Shown: positions 1-7,639, counted from the first letter of the stretch. The stretch is DNA of 8,392 bases from Bacteroidota bacterium (GCA_020438185.1 JAGQVC010000053.1:1-8392); one strand, 5' to 3'. Notes: a model not told the origin generated them from the sequence alone. Made by a program: numbers and translations.

Positions 1-975
1 CGCATCTCTTCTGTACTGAAGCTGGTCAGAAGTATTTGCCAGATTGAGCATTTCAAGAGCAATATTTAAAGCTTCAAAATATTTACCTTCAGCTTCAAAT
101 ATTTTAATCAAACTTCCTTTAATGTCCAGCTTTTTCGAATAAGCTCCCATTTCTTCATATTCTACGGCAGCAAATGTTATCAGCTTTTCAGCCTCATTAA
201 AATTACCTGAACTAAGATAAACTTCAGCGAGATTTACTGATGCATCTGCTACGCCTTCGCGGCTTTGAAGATGATTGAAATAATCAAGACCTTTTATAGC
301 ATAAAATAATGCGGAATCAAGATTTTGATTATCACGGTGAACCATTGATAAGTTGACATTCATGCGTCCTAATCCATCCAGATTTCTGGATTTCTCAAAA
401 TACAGGATGGCCTTTTTTCCAGTTCTTAATGCGTTTTCATAATCTTTAGATAAATAATATACACCAAATAAATTATTGAGGTTTATTGCTATTGCAGCTG
501 TGTCTTTCAAGTCTTCGAACAATTGAAGGCTTTTTAGCTGCATTTTGAGAGCAGATGTATAATCACCCTGATGGGTATAAAAGATTCCTTTATTGTCGAG
601 GGCAGATGCAGCAGCATGTTTGTCGCCAAGCAAATAGTTAATAGCCAAGGCACTATCTGAATATATGTAAGCATGCGAATAATTACCCTGCATGTCGCAA
701 ATGATTGACATGGTATTAAAAAGTAGTGCTTTTGAAGCAAGGCAATTGTTTTTTCTGCTTAATTCAAGTCCCTGGTTGACTGATTCGCGTGCTTTGTGTA
801 AGTCAAGGAAGCAATAGTTGCGTGCAAGGATATTTAATTTAAGGGCTTTCTCACACGGCGAATTTTCAATGTTTACATTTTCAGTCAGACTGTCGATTTC
901 TGAAGGCGCAAACTGTCCGAATAAAGGTTGAAAACCTAAAATGCAGAAGTAAATTATCAGATTTAAATTTCTCAT
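1..975 (-). CDS. Exported tetratricopeptide-repeat protein, C-terminus cut by window edge
   Basis: The reading frame is open for 325 codons from ATG (975-973) to the left edge, so the stop lies outside. The start follows from the TAATG overlap with the stop of the upstream giant gene and from a signal peptide right after it (MRNLNLIIYFCILGFQPLFG, then QFAPS). The rest is helical TPR sequence: an alanine recurs at residues 62, 102, 142, 182, 222, 262 and 302, with glycine at 97, 137, 257 and 297 and an aromatic or leucine two residues later. This gives seven units of exactly 40 residues, the spacing of MalT/TPR_12-like repeats rather than the 34 of classical TPRs. TPR arrays bind proteins or peptides. 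In Bacteroidota, exported arrays of this kind often precede a transmembrane helix and a histidine kinase, LuxR-type HTH or cyclase domain, but whether that holds here cannot be seen. Co-transcription with the giant gene is very likely. The TPR identity is firm; the function is unknown. Confidence 0.9.
   Translation of the reverse strand, partial: MRNLNLIIYFCILGFQPLFGQFAPSEIDSLTENVNIENSPCEKALKLNILARNYCFLDLHKARESVNQGLELSRKNNCLASKALLFNTMSIICDMQGNYSHAYIYSDSALAINYLLGDKHAAASALDNKGIFYTHQGDYTSALKMQLKSLQLFEDLKDTAAIAINLNNLFGVYYLSKDYENALRTGKKAILYFEKSRNLDGLGRMNVNLSMVHRDNQNLDSALFYAIKGLDYFNHLQSREGVADASVNLAEVYLSSGNFNEAEKLITFAAVEYEEMGAYSKKLDIKGSLIKIFEAEGKYFEALNIALEMLNLANTSDQLQYRRDA
31..837 (-). repeat. Seven-unit TPR array with 40-residue (120-bp) period
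   Basis: Residues about 47-315 of the TPR protein form helix pairs in strict 40-residue register. The conserved small residue of helix B is alanine at 62, 102, 142, 182, 222, 262 and 302. The turn before it reads G-N/D/K-Y/F in most units (residues 97-99, 137-139, 257-259, 297-299). Two central units carry K-D-Y and Q-N-L instead. The repeat is at protein level; the DNA units are diverged. Confidence 0.88.
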
Positions 976-3900
976 TAAGGAAGTATAATCAGATGTGCTG
1001 ACTTTATTTCATTGTTATTGATTATTCGCACGAAGTACATACCTGCGGAAATTCCATTTAAATTAATTAAATAATTCTTACAGGCAAAAACCATTCGGCC
1101 CGTTTCATCATAAATAGTCACATCTATTTCACCGGTTAATCCTGAAATAAAAACCTCGTTTATTGCCGGATTTGGTATTAGTATGAATTCTGATGTAGAA
1201 TTTTGACGAATTTCTGTGATAATTACCTGAACAGGTTCCGAATATGCGGAAATACATGAGTTTATCTCATAAGTGCAAGTGTAATTACCTGTGGCAAAAG
1301 GCTGCAAAACAGAATTAATTTCACCTTGAATTAATTCATTATCTAAATACCAGGAATATACAGCACCTTCTGGTCCAGCTACGGAGAGTAAACCATCCTG
1401 TTGAACAATGGCGGGCTGTTCAGGGTTGATAATCACAGGAGTAATGGGTTGTGATTCAGCTGCATTTATGCACAACTGCGCCGTGCTTTGTGCAGTTATC
1501 ACGTCACCTTCTTCAAGTGCTGATGTTGCAAAAATAAATCCTGTATTACCAGTAAAAATGTCATTTAAATACCACTGAATAGCCGGGTTGTTTCCACCAT
1601 TCGTGATTGTTGCATTCAGGAGTAATTCATCACCTTCACAAATTGTATCATTTGAACTCTCAATAATTAATTCGGGTATTAAACTTGGCAATACAGTTAT
1701 GTCTACGGTATCTGCAACAGGATTTTGCGTGAGGCATGAAAGCGAGGAATTTAAAATCAGCACAACTGTTCGGTCAGAAGTAATGTTTGCAAAATTGATT
1801 GATGTGCCTGTTGCAACCTGAGTTCCGTTAACATACCACTGATAAGAAGGGAAGTTTCCACCATTTGTTGCCTGTGCGTGAAGAGAAAGGAATGTGCCGG
1901 AACAAACTTCAGTTTGAGCAACATCGATATTGACTGATGCTGTTTGAGCCGGAGTTACATTCATTGCGATTGAGTTGCTCGTAACGGTTGCAGCACCGCA
2001 GGCAACGTTGGAAGTAAGGCGGCAGGTGACAATGTCACCTGAATTCCAGTTATTCCAACTGAAAGTTTGAAGATTATTACCCACCGGAGTATTATTAATT
2101 CTCCATTCATAAACCGGAGCAGTACCGCCATTAACCGGGCTTGCAGTAAATGAAACCGTTTGCGAAGAACAAATATTTGTTGCAGAGGCTGTAATACTTA
2201 CAGATGGGCTTAAATTGGGAGAAACTGTTATTGTGACAGAATTACTCGTTGCGGTGCTTCCGGCATTACAATCGTCAGACGAAGTTATTATGCAGGTTAT
2301 TACATCACCGTTGAACCAGCTTGAAGATGAATACACCGGATTGTTGCTACCTACATTTTGATTGTTTCGTTTCCATTGGTAAACGGGGTTATTTCCGCCG
2401 TTTAACGGCGATGCAGTAAATGAAACCAAAGTGCCGGCACAAATTGCTGTGGCAGAAGCTGAAATACTGACAGATGGACTTAAATTTTCCGGTACATTAA
2501 ATACGATTGATTCGCTTTGAGCGTCAGAAATAATCTGACATTGGCCATTTGAAATTACTTCACAAATTAATTCGTCCCCATCATTTGGAGTAAAGACAAA
2601 AGAAGCTGAATTTGTTCCTGCTATGGAATTATTAATTTTCCAGGTGAACTGCGGCGAATTTCCACCATTTTGAACAATTGCATTTGCAGTAACCTGCGAA
2701 CCAGCACAAACAGTTGTATCAGAAGCTGTTATGCTAACCGAAGGAATGGTTTGCTGCGTGACATTAATTTGAATTAATTCAGAATTAATTGCTCCCGAAA
2801 TAGCACACTCTGCATTAGAAACCAAACTACAGCGTACCGTAGCACTTTGATTAAAGGTAAAGCTAAATTGAGGGGAATTGGTACCTGCATCAACACCGTC
2901 AACCAGCCAGGAATATGTTGGATTATCTCCTCCATCGGTTATTTCAGCATTAAATGTAATCTGAGTTCCTGCACAGACAGTTTGTTCGCTGGCAATTACG
3001 GATATTGTTGGCAAACAGGCATCAGTACAGTTGCAATCGTGATTACCGATATATTGCCAGGCATTTACGGGATAAATAATCCATTCAACGGAAGGATCAA
3101 AATTCCCTGTTTGCAAATTGTACCCATGCGTTATTTCGGGTTTCCGGACCAAAGTATGGTTTGCAGTTCCGTTGCCATTCATATCGGTCCATCCATCAGG
3201 CCCCGGGTCTTCTCCAATGACTCCGATAATATCAATAATATCGCCGTTTTTTGTCAGCACGAAAGCATCGTTGCCATTAAAATTATACTGACCATCAATA
3301 TCACCTTCAAACCAAAAGTCAAGATCTGCCAGAATGTGACAAAAAACATAGACATCATTTGGTTGAACAATTCCATTCGGATAAAGGGTAGAAGTGGGTG
3401 TTGTTGAACCGTTTGCATAAACCAAAACGCGATATGGCGTAAGGTCAACAGGTTCAAAAGTTGGATTAAATATTTCTATGGCCTTATTCCATTGAGTTCC
3501 ATCAACGAGTTCTGAGAAAAATAATTCGGAACACGGTTCAATTGTCACTGGAGGAGGAGCTATATAATCCTGTTTTTTAAATACTTGCAGTATGGAATGA
3601 TCCGAACCGGTTGCATATATTTCTTCAATTCCATCACCGTCTAAATCTCCGGATTCCACAAAGTCAGCACCTTCGATGGCATAAGCAAGAGTCACTCTTG
3701 TGAATGTTTCTGAACCATCATTTAAAAACAAATCAACAGATTTATCTGTAAATGAAGTAGAAACGACATCCAAATCCCCATCGTCATCATAATCTCCGGA
3801 ATAAACATAAGTAGCCCCGTCAACACCGGTGCTCACAGTTAATTTGGTGAAGACCGGAGAGTTTCCACCTGAGCTGCGGTACCATGAAATGCGCCCGTCG

Positions 3901-5666
3901 GTTGATGAGGCTCCCAAAATATCCAGGTCGCCGTCGCCGTCCAAATCACTTATATGTACGCAATTCGCTCCGGGAGAATTGCCATCAATGGTGTAGCTCG
4001 TGAATGAGGTATTGTTTCCGCTATTCCTCATCATAGTAATTAAATTTGAAGGGGGGCCGGCGGCAAAAACAATGTCCATATCACCATCATTATCCATATC
4101 GGCTGTGCGGGTGTGAAACGGATCCCACACACCTGTTACAAAATGTTGAGTGAAGGCCTGATTGCCGTCATTTTCGAACCAATAAACCGCATCATTAGCT
4201 GTGCTTGTTACAACCACATCCATATCGTTATCCCCATCAAAATCAACGGGTTCAACACTGTAAGGCCCTGTGATTGTAAAAGCTGTATGTAAATGAAAAG
4301 TCCCTCCGCCTGCATTTTCAATCCAACTTACGCGGTTGTTATCATTTTCGGAGAATACAATGTCATCATCACCGTCACCGTCCATATCAGCACTCCGTAT
4401 GTAAATTCCATTTGCAGTATTAATCCATTGAAAATTATTATCCTGCATGCGCAGCGGAGTATATTCTCCGTTTCCTTCGTTTCTGTACCAATGAAGATAC
4501 AGGAATCCAACTTCCATCAGGTCAACATCACCGTCGTTATCGAAGTCACCATGACAAGCGCCATGGATATTAGCTGCTGATCGGTTAACCGGGATTGTGC
4601 TGAAAGTCAAACCTGCCGAATTAACTTTTAACCTCATATCACTTCCGCCGGCCCCCATTATATCTGCCAATCCATCGCCGGTAAAGTCTGCACACAGCAC
4701 GTTTGATGCGTAGTATGTGAGGTTATCGATTGAAGAGCCAGTTGGGAAATTGAAATTCCCATCATTAATCAAATAAATAATTTCATCTTCGCTGTAATAG
4801 GCAATAGCCAGATCCATGTGTCCGTCCTGATTGAGGTCGGCTGCATCGATTGAGCGCATGAGCGTGCTTGCGCTAACCTGGTGTTGTGTGAATATTCCGG
4901 AATTATTTTCATACCATCCGTATCCGGCGCCTGAGCAATACAAAAAATCAGAGTCTCCATCCTGATCCATGTCTGTTACTCTTATTTCGCGCACCATATT
5001 AATCGAGGCATTAATGCTTATGTTGGTATAAGTGGAATTACCTTGATTTTTCAACCAAAAAATTTGTCCGCCTTCTCTGGCTGCCGCCAGGATATCTTTT
5101 TTACCATCCTGATCAAAATCAACGATTCTGACTCTGATTGCAGAATCAATTCCTGAAGCCAGTTCGATGGTTTCAAAAATTTCGGAGCCGTTGTTTCTGA
5201 GTAAATAAATTTTGTCATTTGTGAAAGATGCAATAACCACATCCATGTCTCCATCGTTATCCATGTCATTAACAGCAATACCTGTAATTCCGCCAATGTT
5301 GGTTGCAATAGCAACCGATGAAAATACCTGAATTCCGTTATTTCGGTTCCAGTGGACAGAATTGGTGGTAAAGGAGGAAGAAATAACATCACTGTAACCA
5401 TCGCCATCAAGGTCGGCAACCACAACCGCCTGAACTTCAGCCTGAGTTTGGGTAATTACATGATTTATGAAATTTCCTCCTCCAATGTTTTCTTCCCAGC
5501 TCAGGGCTCTGAGCCCCCCACTAACCACATCCATATCGCCATCCTGATCGAGGTCGGCATTTTCCATATAAGCTATATTATAAGCAAGAAATGACGAGGA
5601 AAAGCCTTGTGCACCAAGCGTAGCGGAAGTAATTATGCCAAATGACAGCAGGAAGAATTTATTCAT
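975..5666 (-). CDS. Giant T9SS-secreted surface protein: VCBS/FG-GAP repeats, lamin-tail domain, Ig-like repeats, sorting domain
   Basis: The protein has 1563 residues. The ATG at 5666 starts a clear signal peptide (MNKFFLLSFGIITSATLGAQ). Residues about 31-697 hold fourteen VCBS/FG-GAP-like repeats with calcium-binding DxDxDG loops, as in integrin-type beta-propellers. Residues about 712-878 resemble the lamin-tail domain (LTD): FFSELVDG, then KAIEIFNP, a DLTPY strand, FNGNDAFVL and IIDIIGVIG. A cysteine-rich link (C878, C880, C884) leads to six Ig-like repeats of about 89 residues (886-1413) and a shorter seventh (about 1417-1484). The end (about 1490-1563) is a type A T9SS sorting domain with an NPA motif, VTIYDETGR and AGMYFVRI. 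The protein should therefore cross the outer membrane by type IX secretion and be surface-attached or released. No catalytic motif is seen, so binding or adhesion to a carbohydrate, protein or cell surface is the best inference. Its stop overlaps the start of the TPR gene. Architecture is certain; the biological role is not. Confidence 0.97.
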   Translation of the reverse strand: MNKFFLLSFGIITSATLGAQGFSSSFLAYNIAYMENADLDQDGDMDVVSGGLRALSWEENIGGGNFINHVITQTQAEVQAVVVADLDGDGYSDVISSSFTTNSVHWNRNNGIQVFSSVAIATNIGGITGIAVNDMDNDGDMDVVIASFTNDKIYLLRNNGSEIFETIELASGIDSAIRVRIVDFDQDGKKDILAAAREGGQIFWLKNQGNSTYTNISINASINMVREIRVTDMDQDGDSDFLYCSGAGYGWYENNSGIFTQHQVSASTLMRSIDAADLNQDGHMDLAIAYYSEDEIIYLINDGNFNFPTGSSIDNLTYYASNVLCADFTGDGLADIMGAGGSDMRLKVNSAGLTFSTIPVNRSAANIHGACHGDFDNDGDVDLMEVGFLYLHWYRNEGNGEYTPLRMQDNNFQWINTANGIYIRSADMDGDGDDDIVFSENDNNRVSWIENAGGGTFHLHTAFTITGPYSVEPVDFDGDNDMDVVVTSTANDAVYWFENDGNQAFTQHFVTGVWDPFHTRTADMDNDGDMDIVFAAGPPSNLITMMRNSGNNTSFTSYTIDGNSPGANCVHISDLDGDGDLDILGASSTDGRISWYRSSGGNSPVFTKLTVSTGVDGATYVYSGDYDDDGDLDVVSTSFTDKSVDLFLNDGSETFTRVTLAYAIEGADFVESGDLDGDGIEEIYATGSDHSILQVFKKQDYIAPPPVTIEPCSELFFSELVDGTQWNKAIEIFNPTFEPVDLTPYRVLVYANGSTTPTSTLYPNGIVQPNDVYVFCHILADLDFWFEGDIDGQYNFNGNDAFVLTKNGDIIDIIGVIGEDPGPDGWTDMNGNGTANHTLVRKPEITHGYNLQTGNFDPSVEWIIYPVNAWQYIGNHDCNCTDACLPTISVIASEQTVCAGTQITFNAEITDGGDNPTYSWLVDGVDAGTNSPQFSFTFNQSATVRCSLVSNAECAISGAINSELIQINVTQQTIPSVSITASDTTVCAGSQVTANAIVQNGGNSPQFTWKINNSIAGTNSASFVFTPNDGDELICEVISNGQCQIISDAQSESIVFNVPENLSPSVSISASATAICAGTLVSFTASPLNGGNNPVYQWKRNNQNVGSNNPVYSSSSWFNGDVITCIITSSDDCNAGSTATSNSVTITVSPNLSPSVSITASATNICSSQTVSFTASPVNGGTAPVYEWRINNTPVGNNLQTFSWNNWNSGDIVTCRLTSNVACGAATVTSNSIAMNVTPAQTASVNIDVAQTEVCSGTFLSLHAQATNGGNFPSYQWYVNGTQVATGTSINFANITSDRTVVLILNSSLSCLTQNPVADTVDITVLPSLIPELIIESSNDTICEGDELLLNATITNGGNNPAIQWYLNDIFTGNTGFIFATSALEEGDVITAQSTAQLCINAAESQPITPVIINPEQPAIVQQDGLLSVAGPEGAVYSWYLDNELIQGEINSVLQPFATGNYTCTYEINSCISAYSEPVQVIITEIRQNSTSEFILIPNPAINEVFISGLTGEIDVTIYDETGRMVFACKNYLINLNGISAGMYFVRIINNNEIKSAHLIILP
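978..1199 (-). other. T9SS type A C-terminal sorting domain
   Basis: Residues about 1490-1563 of the giant protein show the usual order of the Por-secretion-tail family: FILIPNPAINEVFISGL, VTIYDETGRMVF, INLNGISAGMYFVRI and a final KSAHLIILP. By family knowledge this domain is recognised by the type IX translocon and often removed by the PorU sortase when the protein is anchored. It marks the phylum as Bacteroidota. Confidence 0.93.
1215..3011 (-). repeat. Six Ig-like repeats plus one degenerate unit
   Basis: Repeats start near residues 886, 974, 1063, 1153, 1242 and 1331 of the giant protein. The shared plan is S-V-x-I-x-A-S, V/I-C-A-G, NGGNxP-x-Y-x-W, a Gly-Asp turn, T/I-C and a further Cys. 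First cysteines are at 898, 988, 1076, 1166, 1255 and 1343, only 88-90 residues apart. Units 1-4 have three cysteines. Units 5 and 6 lack the middle one but keep the first and last (1255/1311 and 1343/1399), suggesting that those two form the disulfide. The seventh segment (1417-1484) is shorter and keeps only YSWYLDN and a late cysteine pair. Such arrays act as spacers or adhesive stalks in Bacteroidota surface proteins. Confidence 0.92.
1947..2486 (-). repeat. Most similar neighbouring pair of Ig-like repeats (units 3 and 4)
   Basis: Residues 1061-1150 and 1151-1240 both open with NLSPSVSI and agree at about 43 of the first 75 aligned positions without a gap. At DNA level the 16-base string tgcagtaaatgaaacc (plus strand) occurs at 2142-2157 and at 2412-2427, exactly 270 bases (90 codons) apart. 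This fits a comparatively recent tandem duplication within the array. Confidence 0.8.
3033..3539 (-). other. Lamin-tail-like (LTD) domain coding segment
   Basis: Residues about 710-878 of the giant protein match the secreted bacterial LTD pattern. They show a start FFSELVDGTQWNKAIEIFNP, a V-D-L-TPY strand, a YANGS turn, a VQPNDVYVF strand, FNGNDAFVLTKNGDIIDIIG and a closing W-x-x-I-G. LTDs are small Ig-fold domains. In secreted bacterial proteins they are usually non-catalytic accessory modules that sit beside nucleases, phosphatases or adhesion repeats. Here no enzyme domain accompanies it. Confidence 0.85.
3576..5576 (-). repeat. Fourteen VCBS/FG-GAP-like propeller repeats
   Basis: DxDxDG-type loops begin at residues 38, 85, 134, 183, 232, 277, 327, 374, 427, 475, 523, 574, 625 and 674 of the giant protein. 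Spacing is 45-53 residues, mean about 49 (about 147 bp). Each unit continues with a hydrophobic strand, usually an aromatic followed by N-x-G, and an F-x4-I/V strand, for example VSWIENAGGGTF. Deviant loops are DLNQDG (unit 6), DFTGDG (7), DFDGDN (10) and unit 14, whose ninth position is Glu682 rather than Asp. These are calcium-binding loops of beta-propeller blades by family knowledge. Confidence 0.95.
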
Positions 5667-5908
5667 AGTAACAAATCAATATTTTAGCAAATATGCCATT
5701 TTTGAGCTCCAGGTTGTGAGAGATGAATATCCGCAAGTTTACTCTGAACAAATGATAACAGAAATTTTTCTACCTGTTTGACGTTACTTCTCCAGCATTG
5801 TATCAGATGCACCTGGAATAATAAGTTAAAAAAAGAAATACTATAGAAAATACGGCTTTTAAAAGTTAAATTAAAATTGGATTATTGTGTGATTGTAAAA
5901 ATATACTA
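5667..5908. promoter_or_regulatory. Divergent intergenic region, expected to carry two promoters
   Basis: These 242 bases separate the divergent starts at 5666 (minus) and 5909 (plus), so both transcription units must be driven from here or by read-through. A Bacteroidota-type promoter (TTTG near -33, TAnnTTTG near -7) was sought on both strands. The nearest -7 matches each have one mismatch: taaaattg on the plus strand at 5872-5879, and catatttg and ttgatttg on the minus strand (plus coordinates 5688-5695 and 5672-5679). None has a TTTG at the right distance. No strong hairpin, riboswitch or credible small gene is seen. The segment from about 5821 to 5908 is markedly AT-rich. Confidence 0.45.
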
Positions 5909-7282
5909 ATGCAAAGAAGAACTATTGCATTTTTTATTACTTGTTTTTTAAGTTCAGCGCTGGTATCTGCACAATCTGCATTAACCGGTAAAAAGGAAAT
6001 GGCATCTGATCTGCTTTTTCTTAAACAACAGCTGTACTTAAGGCATCCCAATTTATATGAGTATTCGTCGCAAGAAGAGGTAAACTCGTGGTTTAACACC
6101 ACCATCTCAAACTTGCCTGATAGTGTTTCTCAAACAAATGCCTTTTTAATCACAGCGTCTATAGCCCCGGTGTTGATGGATGGACATTCGTATGTTTATC
6201 CCGGGGATTATTTTTTGAAGTCTTTTTTTGGAGATGGAGTTTTATTTCCATTTGATGTGGTTTGGCTTGAAGACAGTTTAAGAATTGTTCGCGATTTAAG
6301 TGATGAGCAAAGTTTAAATTCAGGAGATGTAATTTTAGGAATAAACGGAATTACTGCTCAAAATACGAAAGAATTTATTGTAAATCATCTTAGTCGGGAT
6401 GGGAGGAATTCAGCATATGCCGAATATTTATTTACCTCCTTTATTCAAGCCTGGCTGGCGGCGTTTTATAATTTCCCAGTTGAGTTTAATCTAAAGGTAT
6501 TTAAAAAAGGATCCGGTGTTTATCAGGTTAAGATAAAAGGGTTAAGGAGAAATGAAATCAGAATTAAACGAGAATTAACAGATCAATATTCTGGCAGGGG
6601 CATTCGACTTTATGTAGATTCACATTCCCGTTCAGCATATATGACAATTCAAAGTTTTAGCAATGATATTATAAGAGCTGAATACCACCAGAGTTTCAAA
6701 AAAGAAATGAGATTTTTCTTTGAACGTCTTAATCGTGATAGCATTCAACGTGTTTATATTGATTTAAGAGGGAATCAGGGAGGTGAACTATCGAATGGTA
6801 TTTATCTGCTTCGCTATATAATGGACGTGCCTTTTAAGGTGGTTGAATCATTTGCCAGAGTGAGAATAAATAAAAACAAAGAAAGGGAGTTGATTGAGTT
6901 CAGAAATAAGTGGACAAGTGATTTTGATTGTTTCAAAAAGAACCAGTTCAAAGGAAAAGTGATTTTTCTGACTGATGGAGGCAGCTTTTCATGTTCTTCG
7001 ATAGTGGCAAATGTGATTAAGAAGCATGGACGGGGAGAAATTTGGGGTGGTATTACCGGAGGCAGCTCAAGAACACTTGCAGGAGGTCCCCTGAAGAAAA
7101 TCAGATTACCTAACTCCGGAGTAGAGTTTTCTATTCCGAGAACAAAATATAGTTTGAACTCATCGTTATCTTCGGTTTATTCCGACGGAGGAGTGAAGCC
7201 GGACAGGATTATTGCTGTTTCAATTGAAGAAATTCTCATGAACGACAGGGAAAGACTTAGCTACTTCAATCATTTCAATTAA
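5909..7282 (+). CDS. Exported S41-family (tricorn/C-terminal-processing-like) serine peptidase
   Basis: The protein has 457 residues from the ATG at 5909. That start is preferred over an upstream TTG at 5885 because it places a good signal peptide first (MQRRTIAFFITCFLSSALVS, cleavage likely after VSA). No lipobox is seen, so a periplasmic or secreted soluble enzyme is likely. Residues 91-94 are DGHS, matching the histidine motif of tricorn-like S41 members. Residues 139-147 (GDVILGING) are a PDZ-type strand-turn. Residues 285-292 (DLRGNQGG) are the S41 core strand. GGSFSCSS (357-364) aligns with the nucleophile motif, giving Ser361 as the probable nucleophile. GGITGGSS and a late GVKPDRI complete the fold. 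The Lys expected about 25 residues after the nucleophile in Ctp-type Ser-Lys enzymes is absent, which fits a His-assisted mechanism. It heads a four-gene plus-strand unit. Family is firm; substrate is unknown. Confidence 0.93.
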   Translation: MQRRTIAFFITCFLSSALVSAQSALTGKKEMASDLLFLKQQLYLRHPNLYEYSSQEEVNSWFNTTISNLPDSVSQTNAFLITASIAPVLMDGHSYVYPGDYFLKSFFGDGVLFPFDVVWLEDSLRIVRDLSDEQSLNSGDVILGINGITAQNTKEFIVNHLSRDGRNSAYAEYLFTSFIQAWLAAFYNFPVEFNLKVFKKGSGVYQVKIKGLRRNEIRIKRELTDQYSGRGIRLYVDSHSRSAYMTIQSFSNDIIRAEYHQSFKKEMRFFFERLNRDSIQRVYIDLRGNQGGELSNGIYLLRYIMDVPFKVVESFARVRINKNKERELIEFRNKWTSDFDCFKKNQFKGKVIFLTDGGSFSCSSIVANVIKKHGRGEIWGGITGGSSRTLAGGPLKKIRLPNSGVEFSIPRTKYSLNSSLSSVYSDGGVKPDRIIAVSIEEILMNDRERLSYFNHFN

Positions 7283-7638
7283 TGAGTGATATATTAACAA
7301 AAATAAAAGCGTTTGCAGTCAGCTTACCTGAAGTGACTGAGGAGCCGCATTTTGAAAAATCTTCATTCAGGGTTAGGAAAAAGATATTTTTAACTTTTAA
7401 TAAAGAATTTGAGCGCATCACTGTTAAGTTGACTGAGAACGATCAATCAATTTATTCGCAAATTAATGGTGCAGACATACGTCCTGTTCCGAACGCGTGG
7501 GGCAAGCAAGGCTGGACAAATATCAGTATTCAGTCAACGGCAATTGAAATTATCACTGATGCAATAGTGGATTCATATATAATTGTTGCTCCAAAGGTTC
7601 TAAGTGCTGATGTTAAACAGAAGTTCAGACAATTTTAA
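7282..7638 (+). CDS. MmcQ/YjbR family protein
   Basis: A small cytoplasmic protein of 118 residues, the full length usual for the family. The recognisable plan is an N-terminal helix, then SLPEVTEEPHF (14-24), FRVRKKIF (29-36), a VKLTEN strand, RPVPNAWGKQGWT (67-79) and a terminal DSYIIVAPK helix. MmcQ/YjbR proteins have a CyaY-like fold and are annotated as predicted DNA-binding proteins, but their biochemical role is not established. The ATG shares its first base with the stop of the peptidase gene (TAATG), which implies coupled translation and fixes the start. No signal peptide, as expected. Confidence 0.94.
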   Translation: MSDILTKIKAFAVSLPEVTEEPHFEKSSFRVRKKIFLTFNKEFERITVKLTENDQSIYSQINGADIRPVPNAWGKQGWTNISIQSTAIEIITDAIVDSYIIVAPKVLSADVKQKFRQF

Positions 7639-7639
7639 T

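Noticed and set aside
2847..3407. A 186-codon plus-strand frame opposite the giant gene
   Set aside because: It lies wholly antisense to the lamin-tail and first Ig segments, has no recognisable domain and is explained as a shadow of the coding strand.
3576..5576. Recurrent short strings such as tccatatc spaced about 147 bases apart, resembling a CRISPR or minisatellite
   Set aside because: They are the codons of the DxDxDG loops; spacing and sequence vary with the protein repeat, and the intervening DNA is coding.
5708..5817. Seven-base inverted repeat tccaggt / acctgga in the divergent intergenic region
   Set aside because: The arms are about 96 bases apart, and a match of this length is expected by chance in a region this size; no operator or hairpin is claimed.
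5672..5879. Near matches to the Bacteroidota -7 promoter element on both strands
   Set aside because: Each has a mismatch and none has a TTTG element at the proper upstream distance, so no specific promoter was called.
5885..5908. Upstream in-frame TTG start for the S41 peptidase
   Set aside because: It would put eight residues (MCDCKNIL) ahead of a well-formed signal peptide; ATG at 5909 gives a proper N-terminus.
7604..7639. Upstream in-frame ATG for the reductase gene
   Set aside because: It overlaps the end of the YjbR-family gene and adds residues before the conserved start; the ATG at 7640, one base after the previous stop, fits the family.
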